Below the pieces are notes generated by a model. That model worked only from the letters and a program-made list of their open reading frames with translations. It did not search any database and was not told the DNA's origin. Both the position numbers and the translations under genes were made by a program. From the NCBI GenBank assembly GCA_946628745.1, contig CAMOXA010000055.1, positions 1-8,436 on the forward strand: 8,436 nucleotides of DNA. Reading direction: 5' to 3'. The stretch comes from an uncultured Verrucomicrobiota bacterium. GTDB taxonomy: Bacteria > Verrucomicrobiota > Kiritimatiellia > RFP12 > UBA1067. Below, piece after piece: positions 7,042 through 8,436 of the stretch; positions within the stretch are counted from its first letter, which is position 1, and the number at the start of each line of letters is the position of its first letter.

Positions 7042-7892
7042 GGGGCCATTTGCGGACATTGCGCAAAAAGCGGGGAAGAACACTCCGGCCGCGCTTTCGG
7101 GCAGCGCGGATGGAAGGCGCACCCCTCCGGCCAGTCGGTAGGCGGCGGCACCGTGCCCGGGATGTCTTCGAGCGGCGCGTCTTTCGGCGCGTCGAGACGC
7201 GGCACCGCCGCGAGCAGGCCTTGGGTGTACGGGTGCCGCGGCGACGACAGAACTTCGGCGACCGGGCCGGATTCCACGATTTCGCCGGCGTACATGACGT
7301 TCACCAGATCCGAATACTGTGCGACGAGCCCGAGGTTGTGGGTGATGAGAAGCACGGCCGTACCGCGCTCGCGCGCGACGCGGTCTATTAGATCGAGAAC
7401 GTCCTTCTGCGTCGTCACGTCGAGAGCGGTCGTCGGTTCGTCCGCTATGAGCAGGTCCGGATCGGCCGCGAGCGCCATCGCGATCATGACGCGCTGCTGC
7501 TGGCCGCCCGAAAGCTGGCACGGGTACTTTGCGGCGGCGTCCGGCGGGAGCCCTACATCGGCCAGCAGACGGCCGACGGTGTACTGCGGCTTGCGGCCGC
7601 GCGGGAAGGCCTCCGCAATCTGCCGCCCGGCTTTCATCACCGGATTGAGCGACTGCATCGGATTCTGGAAAACATAAGAGATTCGCGGCCTTCCTGCTAT
7701 CTCGCCCGATATCTCCGCGCGGTCCACTAGCCCGCCTATAGCGAGCGACGTGAGCGACTTGCCGCACCCGGACTCGCCCACGAGGGCGACACGCCCCTTC
7801 TCGGGCACCGAGAACGACACGTTGCGCACAGGGACGGACGTTTTGCCGTCGAACCGGAACGCAACCCTGAGCCGCCTGACGTCCAGAAGCAT
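7038..7892 (-). CDS. Oligopeptide-type ABC transporter ATP-binding protein (OppD/DppD-like)
   Basis: This is the D-type nucleotide-binding subunit of an Opp/Dpp-class importer, 284 residues from the ATG at 7892. Motifs in order: Walker A GESGCGKS (39-46), Q-loop Q76 in YVFQNPMQSLNP, signature LSGGQQQR (127-134), Walker B LLIADE (147-152) with DEPTTALD, H-loop H185, then the complete oligopeptide C-terminal domain beginning HPYTQGLL (220-227). Four cysteines (C258, C264, C271, C279) follow the spacing that in some OppD proteins binds a 4Fe-4S cluster. The protein ends five residues after the last cysteine, slightly early for the family. The start codon overlaps the TGA of the dedA-like gene by one base (TGATG), so translation is probably coupled; GGGA eight bases upstream is a weak Shine-Dalgarno. 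An open frame upstream to 8078 overlaps dedA deeply and shows no family sequence. The usual F-type partner is not adjacent; a candidate lies at 2555-3361. Confidence 0.93.
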   Translation of the reverse strand: MLLDVRRLRVAFRFDGKTSVPVRNVSFSVPEKGRVALVGESGCGKSLTSLAIGGLVDRAEISGEIAGRPRISYVFQNPMQSLNPVMKAGRQIAEAFPRGRKPQYTVGRLLADVGLPPDAAAKYPCQLSGGQQQRVMIAMALAADPDLLIADEPTTALDVTTQKDVLDLIDRVARERGTAVLLITHNLGLVAQYSDLVNVMYAGEIVESGPVAEVLSSPRHPYTQGLLAAVPRLDAPKDAPLEDIPGTVPPPTDWPEGCAFHPRCPKARPECSSPLFAQCPQMAP

Positions 7893-8436
7893 CACCGGCG
7901 TCCCATGACGAGTTTGCCGGCCAGATAGTACAGCGCCACGAGAGCCAGCGCCGCGGCGACGACCGTCGGCAGATGCGCCGCGGCGAGATCCTTGCCTTTC
8001 ACGACGAGCTCCAAATACGACATGTCTGCCGCCGAACGCCCCAGCATGTAGCCCGTCGCCGCCAGGACGGCCGACCATACGCCGGCGCCTAGTGCGGTAA
8101 ACAGCGTGAACGAACCGAGCGGCATTCGCGCGATGCCCGCCGGGATGGATATGAGCTGGCGGATGACGGGGACCAGCCTGCAGACGAATGTCGTCGCCGC
8201 GCCGTACTTGTTGAAAAGCTCGCAGGCCCTGTCGAGCGGCTCCTTCTTGACGAAGAAATACCGTCCGTACCGCTCCAGAAACGGCTTGCCGAGCTTGAGC
8301 GAAAGAAAATAGTTTAGGTACGCACCGGCCAGCGAGCCGGCGATTCCGGCGAGCACTGCGACGACGAGCGCCGCCGCCGGCGGGTTAATGCCGAGTTCGC
8401 CGCGCGCGGCGAGGAACCCGGCCGGGATCATGACAA
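7892..8436 (-). CDS. DedA-family membrane protein (5' end beyond right edge)
   Basis: DedA/SNARE-associated (PF09335) proteins are inner-membrane carriers; some members move undecaprenyl phosphate across the membrane for envelope synthesis. The frame stays open to the right edge. The first visible ATG (8431) lies inside the conserved VMIPAGFLA segment and is therefore internal; the true start is outside. Numbering from that Met, the fragment has GSLAGAYLNYFLSLKLGKPF (32-51), the family motif CRLVPVIRQLISIPAG (84-99) with R85, P88 and R91, a hydrophobic segment FTLFTALGAGVWSAVLAATG (108-127) and a C-terminal membrane segment (about 155-171) ending in basic MGRR. About 180 of the usual 200-220 residues are present. 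The stop overlaps the start of the oppD-like gene (TGATG), putting both in one operon. No functional link between lipid-carrier transport and the importer is known to me. The substrate is not predictable from sequence. Confidence 0.9.
   Translation of the reverse strand, partial: VMIPAGFLAARGELGINPPAAALVVAVLAGIAGSLAGAYLNYFLSLKLGKPFLERYGRYFFVKKEPLDRACELFNKYGAATTFVCRLVPVIRQLISIPAGIARMPLGSFTLFTALGAGVWSAVLAATGYMLGRSAADMSYLELVVKGKDLAAAHLPTVVAAALALVALYYLAGKLVMGRR

Noticed and set aside
6986..7066. Longer start for the nahK-like kinase at 7066
   Set aside because: The extra 27 residues overlap the preceding ABC gene and run through its -35, -10 and Shine-Dalgarno region; the ATG at 6985 has the ribosome site.
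6320..7141. Open plus-strand frame of 273 codons opposite the kinase
   Set aside because: It spans the end of one gene and the promoter of another, shows no domain, and has a shadow-like composition.
7893..8078. Longer start for the oppD-like ATPase at 8078
   Set aside because: The added 62 residues are Gly/Arg-rich shadow of the dedA gene; the family's N-terminus begins at the ATG at 7892.

Overview
The window is a GC-rich, densely packed stretch of bacterial chromosome in which every supported gene lies on the minus strand. Reading in the direction of transcription (high to low coordinates) the order is: the 3' part of a DedA-family membrane protein (cut by the right edge), an OppD/DppD-type ABC ATPase, an N-acetylhexosamine 1-kinase (NahK)-like kinase, a secreted GH35 beta-galactosidase with a C-terminal F5/8C-like region, an OppF/DppF-type ABC ATPase, a PilB/GspE-type assembly ATPase, and PilT (cut by the left edge). 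No rRNA, tRNA, CRISPR array, insertion sequence or phage gene is visible. The longest gap between genes is about 125 bases.

Organism. PilB/PilT motors together with an exported glycosidase point to a Gram-negative-type cell that uses host or plant glycans. A NahK-like kinase, a GH35 with an F5/8C-like tail and a GC-rich genome would suit a gut or rumen member of the Planctomycetes-Verrucomicrobia-Lentisphaerae-Kiritimatiellae group. This is a guess from gene style, not a determination.

How the genes may work together. The right and centre (about 2555-7892) look like a glycan-use region: GH35 would release terminal galactose outside the cytoplasm, an Opp/Dpp-class importer (only its two ATPases are in view) could bring in the oligosaccharide or peptide, and the kinase would phosphorylate released N-acetylhexosamine. 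The two ATPase genes, normally side by side, are separated by the kinase and the glycosidase. The left part (1-2522) is a housekeeping type IV pilus pair, with pilB-like followed by pilT.

Regulation. Four good sigma70-type promoters can be read directly, each with an exact 17-base spacer: before nahK, before GH35, before oppF and before pilB. At three of them (GH35, oppF, pilB) the -10 hexamer lies only 10-11 bases from the start codon, predicting leaders of 4-5 nucleotides. Two of these three genes (oppF, pilB) also lack a Shine-Dalgarno sequence. The kinase and pilT have clear Shine-Dalgarno sequences. The clustering of near-leaderless promoters is the most interesting unexplained pattern here.
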